From Rhabditoides inermis (taxonomy: Eukaryota > Nematoda > Chromadorea > Rhabditida > Rhabditidae), in contig CAWZYM010000246.1 in NCBI GenBank assembly GCA_963966185.1, positions 124,001-188,000 on the forward strand: 64,000 bases of DNA, written 5' to 3'. Positions within the stretch are counted from its first letter, which is position 1. The number at the start of each line of letters is the position of its first letter. Shown here in pieces: positions 61,565-64,000 of the stretch. Under the pieces are notes generated by a model. It had not been told where the DNA came from and ran no database searches. It worked only from the letters and a program-made list of their open reading frames with translations. A program made the translations under genes and the position numbers.

Positions 61565-62760
61565 TCGCCTTTTCTACTAAAATGTCCTATGGTGTCCGTC
61601 ATTCCAGAGTCATAACTAGCTTCAAACTCAACCGATTCACATGAAACTTGGTAAAAAGTTGTGTTCTTTTCCAAGGACGACGACAAAATTCAGGCACCTC
61701 TCAACTCCTCCTCTATGTCCATATTTGGTCAAAAAACCACCAAAAATGATCACTTTTGCACTTTTTCTTGTGTGTCCGCGGGCATAACTCCGTTTCTACC
61801 GAACCGATTTGCGTCAAACTTTGCGAAAAGTTTACATAGTACTCCAGGATGCAGTCCACTTTGTGATTACTCTCCAATTACACTCATTGCCTATATTTGG
61901 TAGAAAAACCTCAAAATTCGCCGATTTTGGTGCTGTCCGCTGCAAAAGCTTCTCACCTAAGAAACAGTTTCGCTTCTTGTTCTGTAATTACGTTCAACAA
62001 ATAGTTCTGTCACTAACCTGCAAGTTTCATCATCATTGGTTACGGTGTAAGGAAAATATAGCCAAATTAGCAAGAGCCGCGCGCGCGCTTTCGCCTCACT
62101 TTTGCTATTTTTAGTATTTCCGCGGTCATAACTCGATTCATACAGAACAAGTTTGCATGAAACTCATAAGATAGTTGAGTTCACGTCTTCTGATGCAGTC
62201 CACTTTGTGACAGTTCTCAATTTTGCTTTCATTACCTCTATTTATGGTCGAAAACCACCAAAAATAGACACTTTTGCACCTTTTCTTGTGTGTCCGCGGG
62301 CATATCTCCTTTTTTACTTGACCGATTTGCGTGATGTTTTTCAGAAAGTTTACATATTACTTCAGGACGCATTCCACTTCGTGATTACTCTCCAATTACA
62401 CTCATTGCCTATATTTCGAAGAAAAACCACGAAAGTAATCGATTTTGTTGCTGTTCGCAGCGAACGTGTCTCATCTAAGAAACATCTTCGCTTCATTTTC
62501 CGTAAATACGTTCAACAAATAGTTTCAACAAAAAGAGCGTACCTGCAAAATTCAGTGTTATTGGTTACGGTGTGAGGAACATATTGTCAAAAAGATGCGC
62601 GCGCCAAGAACTTTACTTTTGCGATTTTGATTAGTTCCGCGTTCATGACTTGATTCATACTAATCCAATTTGTATGAAACTTTGAAGATAGTTAAGTTTA
62701 CGTCCTCGGCTGTAGTCCACGTTGTGATAGTTCTCAATTTTGCTTTCATTATCCGGTTAA
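61565..62760. repeat. satellite with 518-bp period
   Basis: Landmarks repeat at exactly 518 bp: gtccgcgggcata at 61774 and 62292, and ttccgcg(g/t)tcat at 62117 and 62635. Shared words include ccactttgtga, ctctcaatt and attgcctatattt. Each period contains two diverged half-units, so it looks like a dimeric higher-order satellite. No genes. Confidence 0.75.
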
Positions 62761-62854
62761 AAAAACCCATCACAATCTCGCTGTCCAGCAGCGGAAGCTC
62801 CATGTCCAAGCAATTTTTTTTTACTTCAATCTCTAAAAACGCATTGACAAAGAA

Positions 62855-62893
62855 CAGAGAGAGAGAAAGAGAAAGAAAGAGAGAGAGAAAGAG

Positions 62894-62940
<47 letters not shown>

Positions 62941-63149
62941 GAGGGAGAGAGGAAAAGTTAGAGAGAAGCATATAGATATATACAGAGAAAGGCAGTGTTA
63001 GAGCGCGTAAGAGTATTGTTATCGTTGCATTGACAATAGAAAAAATGCGAGAGGAGACTTGAGAGAAGGAAAAAGAGGGAGAAAGGGAAAAAGAGGAAGA
63101 GTTAGATGAAGAAGGAAAGGGAGATATAGAGAGAGACAGAAAGAGAGAA

Positions 63150-63198
<49 letters not shown>

Positions 63199-63324
63199 AA
63201 GAGAGAGAAAGAGAATGCGAAAATGAAAGAGGGAGAGAGGTCGCGGTAGCAAAGCTCTCTGTTTTCGTAGCATTAACACTAAAAGAAATACGAGGAGAGA
63301 GAGAGAAAGAGAGAGAAAGAGAGA

Positions 63325-63415
<91 letters not shown>

Positions 63416-63500
63416 AGAGAGAGAGCAGAGGAAGAGAGAGAGGAAGAGAGAGAGGAAGCAGAGAGAGAGAGAGGGGGGAGAGAGGAGGGAGAGGGGGATA
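62855..63500. repeat. GA-rich low-complexity tract
   Basis: Mostly gagaga with some aaag and ggag interruptions, including a pure (GA)n run at about 63328-63414. A 306-codon minus-strand frame across it is an artefact of the repeat. Confidence 0.9.
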
Positions 63501-63770
63501 GAATGAGAGGAGATGAGAAAGAATTTTATTGTGAGCAAAGGAAAATATAGTTCAGAAAAAGAAATGTACAATATTATCATTGATCTATGTATTCAAAGAC
63601 ATTGATAGGCAGCGTGCGGAAGCTCTTTCTGTATAAGCGAGAACATTTAAATTCAGAAATATACACTTTAATAATCAGTTTCACACAAAATGTTATGAAA
63701 TTGTAAATAAACAGTATTATTGATCATAACAAAAACTTGTATGAATTTCTATTCTTCTCATTTTCATGAC

Positions 63771-63808
63771 CTAGCGCGGAGGCGCGCGACAGCGCGCCGG
63801 AGCGCTAG
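63771..63808. repeat. imperfect GC-rich hairpin bounded by CTAG
   Basis: ctagcgcggaggcgcgc and gcgcgccggagcgctag pair over most of their length around a short gaca loop. Same style as 61522-61564. The remaining bases to 64000 show no feature. Confidence 0.65.
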
Positions 63809-64000
63809 TAAGCTTCTGAAAAACCAGCAATGAGAATCCACGATGACGATGTTTCTTCTGGCTAGCGGCATGAATCCGGAAACTGGCTATTCAAAATCTC
63901 CAAGGGCTTTTGGGTTGGGAAAATTGCAGATCTAGCAATCAAAAATCAAATACTTCTTTCCTTTCTCTATGTGCATGTGAGAGAAAGGTCGCCTCTCTGG

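Noticed and set aside
62660..63580. 306-codon Ser/Leu-rich frame
   Set aside because: Encoded by the GA/CT low-complexity tract.

Overview
This is a nuclear window from a nematode. Four things point there: two nematode-only chemoreceptor families (an Sre-type gene and a Str-superfamily-type pseudogene), TTTCAG-type splice acceptors with very short exons (about 100 nt) and dense introns, acceptor sites just 5' of start codons that look like trans-splicing sites, and a Gly/Pro/Cys-rich secreted cuticle-type protein. Exon size and intron density fit a diplogastrid such as Pristionchus, but that is inference. All gene models were built by hand from splice sites and reading-frame continuity.

Layout. 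1-4.4 kb holds a small two-exon membrane protein (minus) and unassigned DNA. 4.4-5.9 kb (plus) holds a secreted Lys-rich protein whose last four exons are duplicated phase-1 modules. It converges on 6.1-19.7 kb (minus), a complete 39-exon SKI2-type (skih-2/SKIV2L) RNA helicase of the cytosolic exosome. Its introns hold two long-inverted-repeat elements and a 2-kb polypyrimidine array. 20.1-34.1 kb (minus) is a complete 36-exon P5A ATPase (catp-8/ATP13A1). Only 431 nt separate its stop from the skih-2 start, with a poly(A) signal and an acceptor in the gap, so the two genes look like an operon. A chemoreceptor pseudogene with a LINE fragment lies on the opposite strand inside one of its introns.

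34.1-44.2 kb holds a LINE remnant, a TA-flanked inverted-repeat element, an unresolved plus-strand gene candidate, an Sre chemoreceptor (minus), and a stretch with tRNA-like and TTAA-flanked elements. 44.3-44.75 kb is the single-exon cuticle-type gene with a TATA box. 48.4-57.3 kb (plus) is an SLC17-type transporter whose 5-kb intron received a LINE that appears 5'-inverted and is now frameshifted. 57.8-64 kb is repeat DNA: two copies of a 1.87-kb unit, GC-rich perfect hairpins, a 518-bp-period satellite and a GA-rich tract.

The two large minus-strand genes are housekeeping: SKI2 in 3'-5' mRNA decay and surveillance, P5A in ER membrane-protein quality control. A recurring theme is short TTAA- or TTGA-flanked terminal-inverted-repeat elements, two or three of which carry a tRNA-like internal promoter.
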